Shown here one piece after another: positions 26,401 through 40,500 of a stretch of 64,000 nt of DNA. The stretch spans positions 24,814,210 to 24,878,209 of the forward strand of contig CM019697.1 of assembly GCA_009760885.1 (NCBI GenBank), written 5' to 3'. Origin of the DNA: Achatina immaculata. Its lineage: Eukaryota > Mollusca > Gastropoda > Stylommatophora > Achatinidae. Made by a program: the position numbers and the translations under genes. The notes beneath the pieces were generated by a model. It had not been told where the DNA came from. It searched no databases and saw only the letters and a program-made list of their open reading frames with translations. Within the stretch, counting starts at the first letter, position 1. Each line of letters opens with the position of its first letter.

Positions 26401-29400
26401 ATCTCCTTTTCCTGATCACCCATGAGACTGGTTGTTGTTCAGTCATCTGTCTTATCTCTGCATTATTCTTGAATTCGTTCCACTTGATGCCGAGCATTTT
26501 CCTTAGGCATTTGTTTTCAAAAGAGTCTAATTTCTTGTCTATTTCTTTAGTTGTTTTCCAGCTTTCACATGCATAAATGAGGGTGGATATTACATTTGAA
26601 TTGAATAGTCTTAACTTGGTTTTTGTACAAGTTTCCATAACAGTTGCTTTTTCCTCCATCTAGAGTCACCATTAGCTGGGTCTCAGGATATGTATTGTAT
26701 AGTACAGTATTATTTGTTTTCAACCCAGAGGTCAAGGATAACTGCATAATTACTTCACAATTAGGAATGACTGTAGGTCAGCCAACAGTGGCCTGCCTGC
26801 CTGTTCAAAGGTTGTTGGTTTCTGACCCACTACAACTGTTCTTCAGTCAAACAGGCTGTAAAATAAGTACCTGACTCACAAGTGTTTGGGAGGTGAAATG
26901 AAGAATATCATTTCATGCAGAGCTAGGCACACCTTATTACACTGGACACAAGACTGTCGGTCAATGAAGGGAAAATGGAATATTACATTCAGGTCATTCC
27001 CAGAAAGGGGACTTTACCTGAGGCCACTGAAAGTGAATGAAAATTTAAAAAAAAAAAAAACTTCAAAAAACTGAAACAACTTCAGTTTACAAATGTTTCA
27101 GCCAAACTGATATGATTATAGTATAACCTAATAAAAATCAAACAGCAAACTGATATGATTATTATATAACTCAATAAAGACTGCAAACTGATATGATTAT
27201 TATATAATCTAATAAAAATCAAACAAGCAGCTTACTGTAACACTACCCAGGGCATGCAGCATCTCAAAGTCAGGACATGAGATAGGTTTAGAGCCAGTAA
27301 ACATTTCCCAGAAGCTTTTCAAAGTCTTCCTCCAAATGATGTTCAACTGGGCATCCTCAATAGAAATGTTGCTGCAGCTACCGAGGCTGTCAGTGGAATC
27401 TCTGAGCTCCTTCAGGAGATTTCAACAATTCTGATTATGACCAGACAATAAGAAAATCCTGAACATTTCTAGAGAATGTTTGCAGTAATTAAAAGTTTTC
27501 AGTTCGGGGGGAGGGAGTCCCATGCCCCAAGCTGCAAGCAAATCTTGTACTTGTATGAACTCCCTGTAACTGCGAGCTGTTGTTCTTTGCAGCTGATGCT
27601 GTAGATATGTTGAGGCACAGCATCGTATCGGTGTGGGAGCAGGTTATGGCGGGTACTTTTTCAGTCCTAAAGCACAGCTAAAAAGCAGGGGGTGTGCAAT
27701 ACTTCTTTAGCAGACTCCACCACCATGAGGACTATGGTGATCCCAGCCCCGTTAGTCAGGCTAGGCCTGTTACTGGGGTTACCATGGAGAGGTGGGACAG
27801 GGTCTTGGTCAGCTATGGGTCACTAACCCTGATGCTGGCATATCAACTATGGGTTGCTGATTACCTTATCGGGTGTTTTCACCCCCGCTGCAAGCCAATA
27901 TATTACCACATGTTCGTATTTATTAAAAAGTGCAACTTTTTAATTGTAAACATTTTATTTGTGCATGTCCGGTGACCCTTCATAGTACAATTAAAAGCGT
28001 GGTTAGCAACAAGAGTGAAATGGATGTTTTTATCGAGAATTTTCAATTTTTGTGTGATTTCAGAGGCATACGAACATGCCCTATAACCAGACCACTGTTC
28101 TTGAATATGCCCCAAGTAGATCTAGACCTATAAAACAGACTGGATAAGTAGTTGAAGGTTATTTCAGGCATTATTTTAGTGAGCATGCCACATATCATCA
28201 CAAGATGATATCATATAAATCTACAAGTAGATCTAGACTTCGCCGATGGCAGATCTAGATTTAGCCGATGGTAAGCAGGACACAATTATCAGCTAAAATT
28301 ATCACATTACTTCTTTTTTCCCAAACAACACTGCATGTATGGAATCTTCATACATTTACATTTATTTTGATGCATAATAAGTATACTTTTTAAAGTGGAA
28401 ATAATTTGTTACATTCACTTTTTCAACTATATCCAAAAAATATCACAACGACCATGCATTTAATTTAGCACTACCCAGGGCATGCAGCATCTCAAAGTCA
28501 GGACATGAGATAGGTTTAGAGCCAGTAAACATTTCCCAGAAGCTTTTCAAAGTCTTCCTCCAAATGATGTTCAACTGGGCATCCTCAATAGAAATGTTGC
28601 TGCAGCTACCGAGGCTGTCAGTGGAATCTCTGAGCTCCTTCAGGAGATTTCAACAATTCTGATTATGACCAGACAATAAGAAAATCCTGAACATTTCTAG
28701 AGAATGTTTGCAGTAATTAAAAGTTTTCAGTTCGGGGGGAGGGAGTCCCATGCCCCAAGCTGCAAGCAAATCTTGTACTTGTATGAACTCCCTGTAACTG
28801 CGAGCTGTTGTTCTTTGCAGCTGATGCTGTAGATATGTTGAGGCACAGCATCGTATCGGTGTGGGAGCAGGTTATGGCGGGTACTTTTTCAGTCCTAAAG
28901 CACAGCTAAAAAGCAGGGGGTGTGCAATACTTCTTTAGCAGACTCCACCACCATGAGGACTATGGTGATCCCAGCCCCGTTAGTCAGGCTAGGCCTGTTA
29001 CTGGGGTTACCATGGAGAGGTGGGACAGGGTCTTGGTCAGCTATGGGTCACTAACCCTGATGCTGGCATATCAACTATGGGTTGCTGATTACCTTATCGG
29101 GTGTTTTCACCCCCGCTGCAAGCCAATATATTACCACATGTTCGTATTTATTAAAAAGTGCAACTTTTTAATTGTAAACATTTTATTTGTGCATGTCCGG
29201 TGACCCTTCATAGTACAATTAAAAGCGTGGTTAGCAACAAGAGTGAAATGGATGTTTTTATCGAGAATTTTCAATTTTTGTGTGATTTCAGAGGCATACG
29301 AACATGCCCTATAAACCAGACCACTGTTCTTGAATATGCCCCAAGTAGATCTAGACCTATAAAACAGACTGGATAAGTAGTTGAAGGTTATTTCAGGCAT

Positions 29401-32400
29401 TATTTTAGTGAGCATGCCACATATCATCACAAGATGATATCATATAAATCTACAAGTAGATCTAGACTTCGCCGATGGCAGATCTAGATTTAGCCGATGG
29501 TAAGCAGGACACAATTATCAGCTAAAATTATCACATTACTTCTTTTTTCCCAAACAACACTGCATGTATGGAATCTTCATACATTTACATTTATTTTGAT
29601 GCATAATAAGTATACTTTTTAAAGTGGAAATAATTTGTTACATTCACTTTTTCAACTATATCCAAAAAATATCACAACGACCATGCATTTAATTTAGCAA
29701 AAATGGAACGTCCTGATTTTGCCTCTGGCAGGGAATAAGTTAATGCACTGTAGTTCTAATATTCTTCATTACTGTCCTGTGCTGGCTTCCCAGCTTACCC
29801 TATCTCTTGTCATGATGGCACACATAGGGGAGTCATCTTCCCAGCTTACCCTATCTCTTGTCATGATGGCACAAATAGGGGAGCCATCTTCCCAGCTTAC
29901 CCTATCTCTTGTCATGATGGCACACATAGGGAAGTCATCTTCCCAGCTTACCCTATCTCTTGTCATGATGGCACACATAGGGGAGCCATCTTCCCAGCTT
30001 ACCCTATCTCTTGTCATGATGGCACACATAGGGGAGCCATCTCCCCAGATCACTTTGTCTCTTGTCATGATGGCACACATAGGGGAGTTATCTCCCCAGA
30101 TCACCTTGTCTCTTGTCATGATGGCACACATAGGGAAGTCATCTTCCCAGCTTACCCTACCTCTTGTCATGATGGCACACATAGGGAAGTCATCTTACCA
30201 GCTTACCCTATCTCTGATGGCACACATAGGGAAGTCATCTTCCCAGCTTACTTTATCTCTTGTCATGATGGCACACATAGGGGAGTCATCTCCCCAGATC
30301 ACCTTGTCTCTTGTCATGATGGCACACATAGGGGAGTCATCTCCCCAGATCACCTTGTCTCTTGTCATGATGGCACACATAGGGAAGTCATCTTCCCAGC
30401 TTACCCTATCTCTTGTCATGATGGCACACATAGGGAAGTCATCTTCCCAGCTTACCCTATCTCTTGTCATGATGGCACACATAGGGAAGTCATCTTCCCA
30501 GCTTACCCTATCTCTTGTCATGATGGCACACATAGGGGAGTCATCTTCCCAGCTTACCCTATCTCTTGTCATGATGGCACACATAGGGGAGTCATCTTCC
30601 CAGCTTACCCTATCTCTTGTCATGATGGCACACATAGGGGAGTCATCTTCCCAGCTTACCCTATCTCTTGTCATGATGGCACACATAGGGAAGTCATCTT
30701 CCCAGCTTACTTTATCTCTTGTCATGATGGCACACATAGGGGAGTCATCTCCCCAGATCACCTTGTCTCTTGTCATGATGGCACACATAGGGGAGTCATC
30801 TCCCCAGATCACCTTGTCTCTTGTCATGATGGCACACATAGGGAAGCCATCTTCCCAGCTTACCCTATCTCTTGTCATAATGGCACACATAGGGGAGTCA
30901 TCTTCCCAGATCACCTTGTCTCTTGTCATGATGGCACACATAGGGAAGTCATCTTCCCAGCTTACCCTATCTCTTGTCATGATGGCACACATAGGGGAGT
31001 CATCTCCCCAGATCACCGTGTCTCTTGTCATGATGGCACACATAGGAAAGCCATCTCCTTTGCTCACTCATTCTTTCTCTTGCTATGATGGTACACAGCT
31101 ACTTCCTGTCTAAGCGCCCCCTGACAATGCATGCTAGTCACCTTCTGTCATACTTCTGCAGGATTTTTACCCACCTGTATTTTTCCCTCTGCTGTAACTC
31201 CAAGACACTTCAGTTGTGTGATTCTAAGATTATTTATAATTCCTTCCTTTAATTACTGTTGTTCCAACATTTGTTTCTTTATTTATATACAATGTCCCAA
31301 AAACTGACAGAAAGATGAAAATATTAATGAACTAACAAATTCACTATTTCATAAACAAAACAACACCCTGAAATCTACATCCAAAACCACACTGGTCCAC
31401 TATCATAAAACTTTGTCTTTTCCACCGTTCCTAAATGCAGACATCTGCCCTGTCTGTCAAACAGCAGTATCACAAATGGGGCACCACAGAGAAGTGGGAC
31501 AGGATCTTTATCAAACTTTGATTTATCTGACTGTGCCAAGAGTGACAAATCCAATAATTTTGATTTTTCCGACCATGGCAAGAGTGACAACTCTTTGGTA
31601 ATTTTGATCTGTCTGACCATGCTAAGAGTGACAACTTTTAGGTAACTGATCCTCTGGCAATGATAACAGTGACAATCCTTGGCCTTCATCACAACTTGAT
31701 ACACTTACCTGTAGTGAGCAGAAAATATCATACGCTGCAAAAATATGGGCTTGGCCAAATGTATTCACCACCGTCCACAAAAAGGGGAGCAATACAGGGA
31801 CCAAAGGGAGAATCCCATGAACCTGCCAGTTTGATTTAATGAATACAGAGTTTTACAGCAAGTTTACAACTCATCATAAATATAATACACAATACTGTAG
31901 CAAATTTATGACTGATTATACACAAAAAAGTTTGTGAATATTCTGTGTGAATAAATTTAGTAGCTGAATGTTCCATTCCGTAGCACAAGAATGTCATCAC
32001 TACTGGCAAACAAGTCAGTGACCCAAGCCACAAAGCACTCAGAAGAAAAGCAAACTTTGAAAATCATTATAATCATCAGCAATGGTCACTATACTTGGAT
32101 GTGCATATAGACGAAGCAAAAATCCCCCATCTAAACTTGATGTTCCCATATTTTTAAGTCCTGTTTGGAAGATTCATCTCTTTGTCTTTTAAACATGGTG
32201 GGTGATGGTTGAGATCAGCTTGTTGTGCAGTAATTTGTTCAGAGATTGCAGCATTCTTGACATTGAAGCTTTGTCAAGTTTCAGCAAAGGGTTGGATTTT
32301 GCAGCAATTAATTGCTAGAACACCTTCTGTGTGTTGCGGGACACGAACCTGGGGCATAATTCTTCATGCTAGAGATTGCAAGTGGTCACTACATAATCAT

Positions 32401-34447
32401 CTACGCTGATGCCAAGAACATTTCCATGTGAACATGGAGCAACCGAAGTTTGTGACCAGCACAAGGAGTATCTGCACTCAGTGGCACCCAACTGAGTGAT
32501 CAGTGAGGGTGTGGTTCAGCGTTTCCAATGATGAATCCACAATCATCATATGATAAGAAATTAGTACATACAACACGCTGAATGCTTTGATCTGGCAGCG
32601 TGGCAGATATAGGAATTTTCTGACTGTAGTAATGCCAACTCTGAGATGAATTTCTCTGTTCACCCATTTCTTGAATTAATCATTTGTTTGTTTTTTTCTT
32701 CCATGTACAACACAAGCCCAGACTACCTAAGTCTCCACTGCTTAGTTCTAGGTTAGAAATCTGTAATGCCACTTTAGCAGTTAACAGAACACAGCATGAC
32801 ATAAACATTGTGAGACAAAGTGCAGTACAAAACAAAGTGACAACAGACCTGTAAAACAAGAATAAGTTCAGCCCAGTGGTTGCCTCCCTTCTCAACATAC
32901 ACATATCGCAGGACGTTTACAGCCAGGGAAAGAAACTAGAGTACAAATTTGAAAACAAGAAAAAAAAAAAAAGAAATATGCCTAAGAGCCTGGTTAACAA
33001 ATATAAATTCATTACATAATCTACACAAGTTTCATTAAGAAAAAATATACAAAATATACAATATATACAGTGCTTTATCTTTTGTATTCAAGGTTTTTGT
33101 GGTGCTAAATCTTGAGAGCAGTCATTCATTGATTCATGTCCCTTGTGGAACTTTGCCTCCCTAACAGCACTCCTGTAGGCCTCTCGGTTGTGAGCAAGAT
33201 GGCCTGCTGCTGATGCATCCATTTGCAAATCATCAACAATGTCTTGCAGCCATCGTCGCCTTGATCTTCCTCTCTTTCTTTTTCCCATTATGTACCCTTC
33301 CAAGACGGTTTTCTCTAGATTATCATGACATTTAATGTGTCCAAAATATTGAAGTTTTCTCTGTTTAGTCCTCTTTACTAGCCAGCCTTCTTAAATATTA
33401 AGTTCTTGTAGTAAGGATATATTTGTTCTTTTTTGTGTCCACGATATTTGAAAAACTCTTCTGTAGCATTTACATTCAACGGCATTTATGTGTTTGTCAG
33501 CTGTTTTGTTAAGTGTCCAGGTCTCACAGGCATATGTTGCGGTGGGAAAGATGCATGCCCTTATAAATCTTATTTTTGTAGCTGTCTGTTCCACTCCACA
33601 GATTCTTTAGTTGTTTTACTTTCTTTAATTTCTCTCATTGTATCTCCATTATTAGTTAGCAGTGATCCAAGATATTCAAAACTCTCCACTTCTTCCAATT
33701 TTTCCTCACTGATACATATATCAGCTGCCTTGTTTATTTTGTGAGTTGTCATCAATTTAGTTTTATTTGCTTTAAGATACATGTTTTGCTCTTTACTATT
33801 CTTACTGACTGATATAATTAGTTTTTCCATTCCTTTTTGTGTTGTGGACAGTAATACTGTGTCATCAGCATATCTTATCTCTGGTATTTCATAACCTCCA
33901 ACTGTTATGGCATCATAATATTCTTTGTCTACATCTTCTCACTGAGATGAAATCCACATTTCTTTCCACATTCAGCTAGGAGCCTCATAGCTGCCACGCC
34001 AGATTCTGATCCTATAACCAGATTTGGTTGTGTAGGTCTCAAAACATGTTTCAAGGCCATTCATTTGTGTATGATATGGTCATATGGTCAGTCAGTGCTG
34101 CTAATACAGAACTAAGGTTTATATGTGTGACATGATTTAAGGGATAAAGTTACTTTAAAAAAAAAAAAAGATGGCGTCTGAGTGGCGAAGTGGTTAGTGC
34201 ACTGGTCTCTCATGGCAAAGGTCTGGGGTTTGAATCCGGCCAGAGGCGCCACCCCCACCCCCCCCCCCCCCCAGTCACGCAGCTGTAGAAATGGGTACTA
34301 GACTTCTTCTGGAGTTGGGGAAGGAAAGGCGGCCAGGTGTGATACTGACCATATCACCCTCTAGTGTGTTGACAGGTCAAGGAAAATATGGGCACTAACA
34401 CCATATCCCTATGTGCCTCCAAGGCATGAGAGGATTACCTTTACCTG

Positions 34448-34498
<51 letters not shown>

Positions 34499-34501
34499 TA
34501 T

Positions 34502-34537
<36 letters not shown>

Positions 34538-37500
34538 AATTTTGAGAGAGAAATATGAGATAAGAAACCAGCACAATCTAAAATCTTATTCAGGATATAC
34601 ATTTTTCAATAATGCAAACAAAAACACAAAAAAAATTAAAATAAATGTAATACATGGAAAATATTCTGTACAGAATACTCTGTGAAAAAGCACTTCTAAC
34701 AGCCAAATTAGCAGAGGAACCAAGTAGTACAGCGTATAGTGGAATGTGTTCTCATGTGAAGACTGCACATAAGAGATCTTTACCAGTTCCTTCCAGCCAA
34801 CCATACCTTAAAAATGGATAACTAACAAACTAACTACTGGGACAATTACTCTGGTGAATATCTGCCTACAATGTTATATACACTGGGTTATGTTCTACTG
34901 GCAGGATTTCGAAAAGGGAGATAAGGAATCTCAACCAGATCCTTACTCTAAGAATAATACTCGAAGAACATATTGAAAAGCAAAAACCATTAATCCTGAA
35001 CTTTACAGACATTAAAAAGGCATCTGATAGCATACCCAGAGATTCACTGTGGAGAATTTTAAGACTATATGGAATACCATCTAAAACTGTCAACATCATT
35101 AGAGATCTCTACAACAGATAAGTCTGTGCAGTCAAGACAGAAGAAGGAATGAGCATATGGTTTCAGACTGAAATAAGCATGAAACAAGGATGTATATTAT
35201 CTCCCTTGCCTTTTTGGAATTGCATAGACTTTATAATGAAAAGATGCTGTACAGGTAAAACCGGCATTGATTGGGTACATGGGACCCAAATAGAAGATCT
35301 TGATTTTGCAGATGACATAACTTTTATCAGTGACAATGTGAAATCGATGCAGGAAAAAACAACAGATTCCCCATCTTCCTTGGCTAGCAAAATAGGTATT
35401 GAAATTAATGAAGACAAAACAAATACTATGAAATTTCTCATTAATCAAGAAGGAAAAATATACAGAGTTGTTGATGAAGTAAACCAATTTGCATACCCTG
35501 GCAGCTACATAGACCAGGATGGTGACACCTGGATGGAAGTTAGAATTAGAACTGCAAAAGCACCACAGTCCTTCAAGAATCTTGAGAACATAAGGAATTC
35601 AAAAGCTATAAGCACAAAAACCAAGTTAAGATTATTTAATTCAAATGTGATATCCACCCTCATTTATGCATGCAAAAGATGGAAATAAACTAAAGAAATA
35701 GACAAGAAATTAGACTCTTTTGAAAACAAATGCCTCAGGAAAATACTTGGTATAAAGTGGAATAAATTTAAGAACACAGAGATAAGACAGATGAGCAAAC
35801 AACAACCTGTCTCATGGGTGATCAGAAAAAGAAGGACATAAGTAGGCCATGTGATGAGAAGAAACAATCAGAGAATACCAAAACAAGCTATCAAGTGGAG
35901 CACAACAGGCTGAAGAAAAAGAGGTCGACCACATGAAATTCTAAAGAGGACACTGTTAAGAGAAGCCAGTTTAGTGAGCATAACATCCCCTGATGAAGTT
36001 GAAAAACTCGCCGAAAACAGGAAAACTTGGCAAACAACTATGTGAGCCCTATGTGACGTTTAATGGCACAGGAAGGATGTAAGATGTTCTACACACTATC
36101 TTCCTACAATGTTATATATACTGGATTATGTTCTATACAGTATCTGCCTACAAGGTGCTGTATAATGGATTATGCTGTACATAGTACTGGTGTATTAAGA
36201 GAACATTGTTTATCATATAAAACTACTGGTATATTAAGAGAACATTGTTTATCATATAAAACTTGTCTCATTACTATGAGAATACTCTTGAGCCCACACT
36301 ACAAGAATGCTCTGAAGCAAGGAACAGACGAGATTTCAACACTAAAACTTACAAATATGCCAGGTAAAAATCGTCTCTCTAACCAAATATTGCACACAGA
36401 GTGACGCTCGTTCTCCATAAAACTGAATGGCTTGTTAGGGATGTCTTGGAACATTAATCTATGTGAGATTATAAAGTCCTATAAATTCAAACGTTTAGTG
36501 AATTAAATGTAAAATTGAAACATACCATACCATTTTTTTTTTTTTGGGGTGGGGTCTGGTCCTCTCTGACCCAGTCCGACATTGATACAAAGTGGCACAC
36601 ATAAAGTGTATGTATGTTTATAAACACCTCATCTATAAACAGTTTATTAGCTACAAAACAGTTTATTTGCTAACAATGTACATATGACATGTGAAAACTG
36701 TACTTTGTGCTTGGAGGCCAATTTTTGTATAAAAGAAATAAAGTAGTTCACATGACAAGAGTAAAGCTTTGACTATTTGTTAACAATAACATCTCATTTT
36801 TTTCTAGTACCCAATGTGACCCTCATGAAAGCTTTCAATTTTTGAAGCTCAGTGACATTTGTGTATTAATGATTATAATGAGACAAGGAACTGATGAAGC
36901 AGAAACCAGAAACATCAGATATGTGTGTATCAAGACAAACAGAAACTGGAAACATTAGAGATGTGTTTATCAAGACAAACAGAAAGTGGAAACATCAGAT
37001 ATGTGTTTATCAAGACAAACAGAAACTGGAAACATCAGAGATGTGTTTATCAAGACAAACAAATGAACTTCTCAGAGAACTTGTAGAACACAGAAAACTA
37101 GAAGGAAGAGATATTAAAATTCTCCAGGCATGTCATGACAAGACAGAAGTTACAGAACTCTGGCATGTCTTGGAAAGACAGAAGTTAGAGAACTCTGACA
37201 TGTCATCATCTAATGAACCTGACACTGGAACTCTGACTTGTCATTAGAAGCCAGAAGATCTGAATAGTTTGATCAACTGACACAGGAGCTGGAAGACAAC
37301 AGATTAAATTAGAAACACTCATTCAAAGATGAAGATCTTTAACTACTTTGAAGATATTTGAACTCACTCAGTCAATCATTTGCATGCCCCTTGTGGAACT
37401 TTGCCTCCCTAAAAGCACTCCTGTAGGCCTCTAGGTTGTAACCAAGATGGCCTGCTGCTGATGCATCCATTTGCAGATTATCAATGATGTCTTGCAGCCA

Positions 37501-40500
37501 TCTTCTGGATATATATATATAGATCTTTGAACTACACATTTTTATTCCCAAATGATTAAGAATTGGGCGCACAGGCCTGTCTGACATACTGCCATCACAA
37601 CTTTTTCACTGTTCCAGATATTCTGCAGATATGCCATGCATATAACAAACATAACAGTAAAAAATCTGAGAAAAATAAAACTTACCCTTCACTCTTATCT
37701 ATGCACTCAATACAGAAAGCCTTACATACATGAAAAAAAAAGGAAACATATCAGCTGTAGCATGAAACACAAACTTCATCTGACTTAACTTATTCAATAT
37801 AAGAAATATAAAACTGATGCCAGTGATTCTGACAAAAGAAATACCTAAAATTCTTGATAATGGGGGTCTCCTTCAACATAAACTTTTTTGTTGACATGGG
37901 CACACGAGGCTGTGGTCCTACTCCCTTTCCGTGAGGGGTTTCAGAAAAATAAATCTCTCCAGCTTGTAGCTCCACATCTCCCTGCAAAATAAAACAAAAA
38001 CATGGAGCCTCACTCTGACATTCATCTCATCAACAATAACAAACAGCCTGTCATATATGTTATATCTGACTTCATCAACAATAACAAACAGCCTGTCATA
38101 TATGTTGTATCTGACCTCATCAACAATAACAAACAGCCTGTCATATATGTTATATCTGACCTCATCAACAATAACAAACAGCCTGTCATATATGTTGTAT
38201 CTGACCTCATCAACAATAACAAACAGCCTGTCATATATGTTGTATCTGACCTCATCAACAATAACAAACAGCCTGTCATATATGTTATATCTGACCACAC
38301 CAACAATAACAAACAGCCTGTCATATATGTTATATCTGACCTCATCAACAATAACAAACAGCCTGTCATATATGTTGTATCTGACCTCATCAACAATAAC
38401 AAACAGCCTGTCATATATGTTATATCTGACCTCATCAACAATAACAAACAGCCTGTCATATATGTTATATCTGACCTCATCAACAATAACAAACAGCCTG
38501 TCATATATGTTATATCTGACCACATCAACAATAACAAACAGCCTGTCATATATGTTATATCTGACCTCATCAACAATAACAAACAGCCTGTCATTTCTGT
38601 TGCATCTGACTGCTTCATTATTTCTTCCCCTCATTTCTTTTGTCAGAGACCACAGAGGACTGTGTTAGAGTGATAGTGTCATTACCAAGTCAGGTACACC
38701 AGAGTTGGCCAAGACCCTATCTTAACTCCTGTCTCAAGCGCCTAGAAATAAGCTCAGCCTGGCTACCTGGGTCTGCTCCCTACTGTCCCCATGCTGAGAA
38801 TTTTGCTTTGTGAGCCTGCTCTGGGTTTTCAGATTAGTGTCACAGTAATCTGCTCCCAATCCAGTCTGATCTTGTGCTCCAAAATCTTCACGGCCTTGAC
38901 TACTAAAGGTATACTGGTCGCAGTTCCAGGGATATCAAAGTAACAACAAAACCTCTTCCATCTGCCTTTTACACAAAAAACTAATCATGTAGCTTATCTT
39001 CAGCGCTAGTTAGATCACAGCCTTGGAAACAGATATCAAAGACTCCATAGTGTAAAGAAGGAAACAAGAAACTCTTACCAACGTTACAGGCTACAGCTCA
39101 CTTTCTCGGGTTCAGTGTTCAGTCTAGCACTTAGAAACATAAGTTCAATGTAGCATATAGAAAGACAGGTTCAATGTAGCATATAGAAAGACAGGTTCAA
39201 GGTAGCTTATAGAAAGATAAACTCAATGTAGCATATAGAAAGACAGGTTCAAGGTAGCTTATAGAAAGATAAACTCAATGTAGCATACAGAAAGACAGGT
39301 TCAATGTAGCATACAGAAAGACAGGTTCAATGTAGCACTTATCAAGATAGGCCCTTTAGCAAGGCAGCCACAATGTAGCATTTTAGTTTCATTTTCACAG
39401 AATGTTTTGCATTTTCTTTACGAAAATTTTGGTTTTGGCACATTCAATCCTTGAAACTAGAAAATGTTGCAGCTACTCAAAATATATCTGGCAAATTAAT
39501 TAAGACAAAAATGACGTCACATGATTAGTTTAACAATTACTTCCAAAGACTGGCAGCGCCCTGGAGCGGCATGTCCTGGTCTCATAACAACAATATCCCC
39601 GCAAACCAGGAGAGGGTTGGGAACATTTGTCACACTGCCGTCACGGACACACCACTGTAAAGAGATGCACGGTGACAGAGGCATGTGCACGTTTGGGAAA
39701 ATGTCTGACTTCCAGCTGTGCTTCTTGCCCGCCTCTGTTCAGGGTGGATGTGCAAAATAAAAAACATGGACACATTTAGTGGAACATCATTTAGTGGAAC
39801 ATCATTTAGTGGAACATCATTTAGTGGAACATCATTTAGTGGAACATCATTTAGTGGAACATCATTTAGTGGAACATCATTTAGTGGAACATCATTTAGT
39901 GGAAAATCATTTAGTGGAAAATCATTTAGTAGAAAATCATTTAGTGGAAAATCATTTAGTGGAACATCATGTACATCATCACAACCAATATAACCAAATG
40001 ACTTCACCTCAAATAGTTGAAAAATAGGACTAGGACACCCGCCAGACATTCTTCTCTTCATCTCTCCATAACAGACATGTTGCTCTTTATTACTCCACAA
40101 CAGATATGTTCCTCTTTATTACTCCACAACAAATTTGTTGCTCCTTATTACTCCACAACAGACATGCTGCTCTTTATTACTCCACAACAAATATGTTGCT
40201 CCTTATGACTCCACAACAGACATGCTGCTCTTTATTACTCCACACAGACATGTTCCTCTTTATTACTCCACAACAGACATGTTCCTCTTTATTACTACAC
40301 AACAGATATGTTCCTCTTTATTACTCCACAACAAATATGTTGCTCCTTATGACTCCACAACAGACATGCTGCTCTTTATTACTCCACACAGACATGTTCC
40401 TCTTTATTACTCCACAACAGACATGTTCCTCTTTATTACTACACAACAGATATGTTCCTCTTTATTACTCCACAACAAATATGTTGCTCCTTATGACTCC

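Larger units (their letters stand above)
24569..27960. repeat. About 1.7-kb tandem duplication carrying LINE tail and TMEM94 exon 8
   Basis: The segment from about 24569 to 26267 is repeated from 26268 to about 27960 with very high identity. Each copy holds part of the lineage 1 LINE, a unique spacer, exon 8 and the sequence up to TTGTAAACATTTTATTTG. The junction near 26267 fuses the end of copy one to LINE sequence without a spacer. Confidence 0.93.
27241..29697. repeat. 1228-bp tandem duplication nested on the first
   Basis: 27241-28468 is repeated at 28469-29697 with almost no differences (one inserted A in CCCTATAAACCAG). It carries most of exon 8 and the MITE-like block, so it arose after the 1.7-kb event. 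Confidence 0.93.

Noticed and set aside
29719..31113. 464-codon plus-strand frame (SQLTLSLVMMAHIG repeats)
   Set aside because: Pure product of a 51-bp tandem repeat; the opposite strand is equally open.
34170..34240. A possible tRNA gene with good A and B boxes
   Set aside because: The sequence does not close into a cloverleaf and continues into a repeated SINE body; related copies exist at 10985 and 13808.
34586..34804. Minus-strand hydrophobic frame (YYLVPLLIWLLEVLF) as a missing TMEM94 membrane exon
   Set aside because: Its phase does not fit exon 4 or exon 6, and the similarity to the VQSVMLHYAVPVV region is weak. Exon 6 already fills that place.
37537..37588. Minus-strand MSDRPVRPILNHLGI as the missing exon 5
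   Set aside because: It has an RPV match only; the acceptor has a poor pyrimidine tract and there is no matching donor before the LINE.
38002..38673. Two overlapping plus-strand and two minus-strand frames of about 200 codons
   Set aside because: All arise from a 45-bp repeat whose period is divisible by three.
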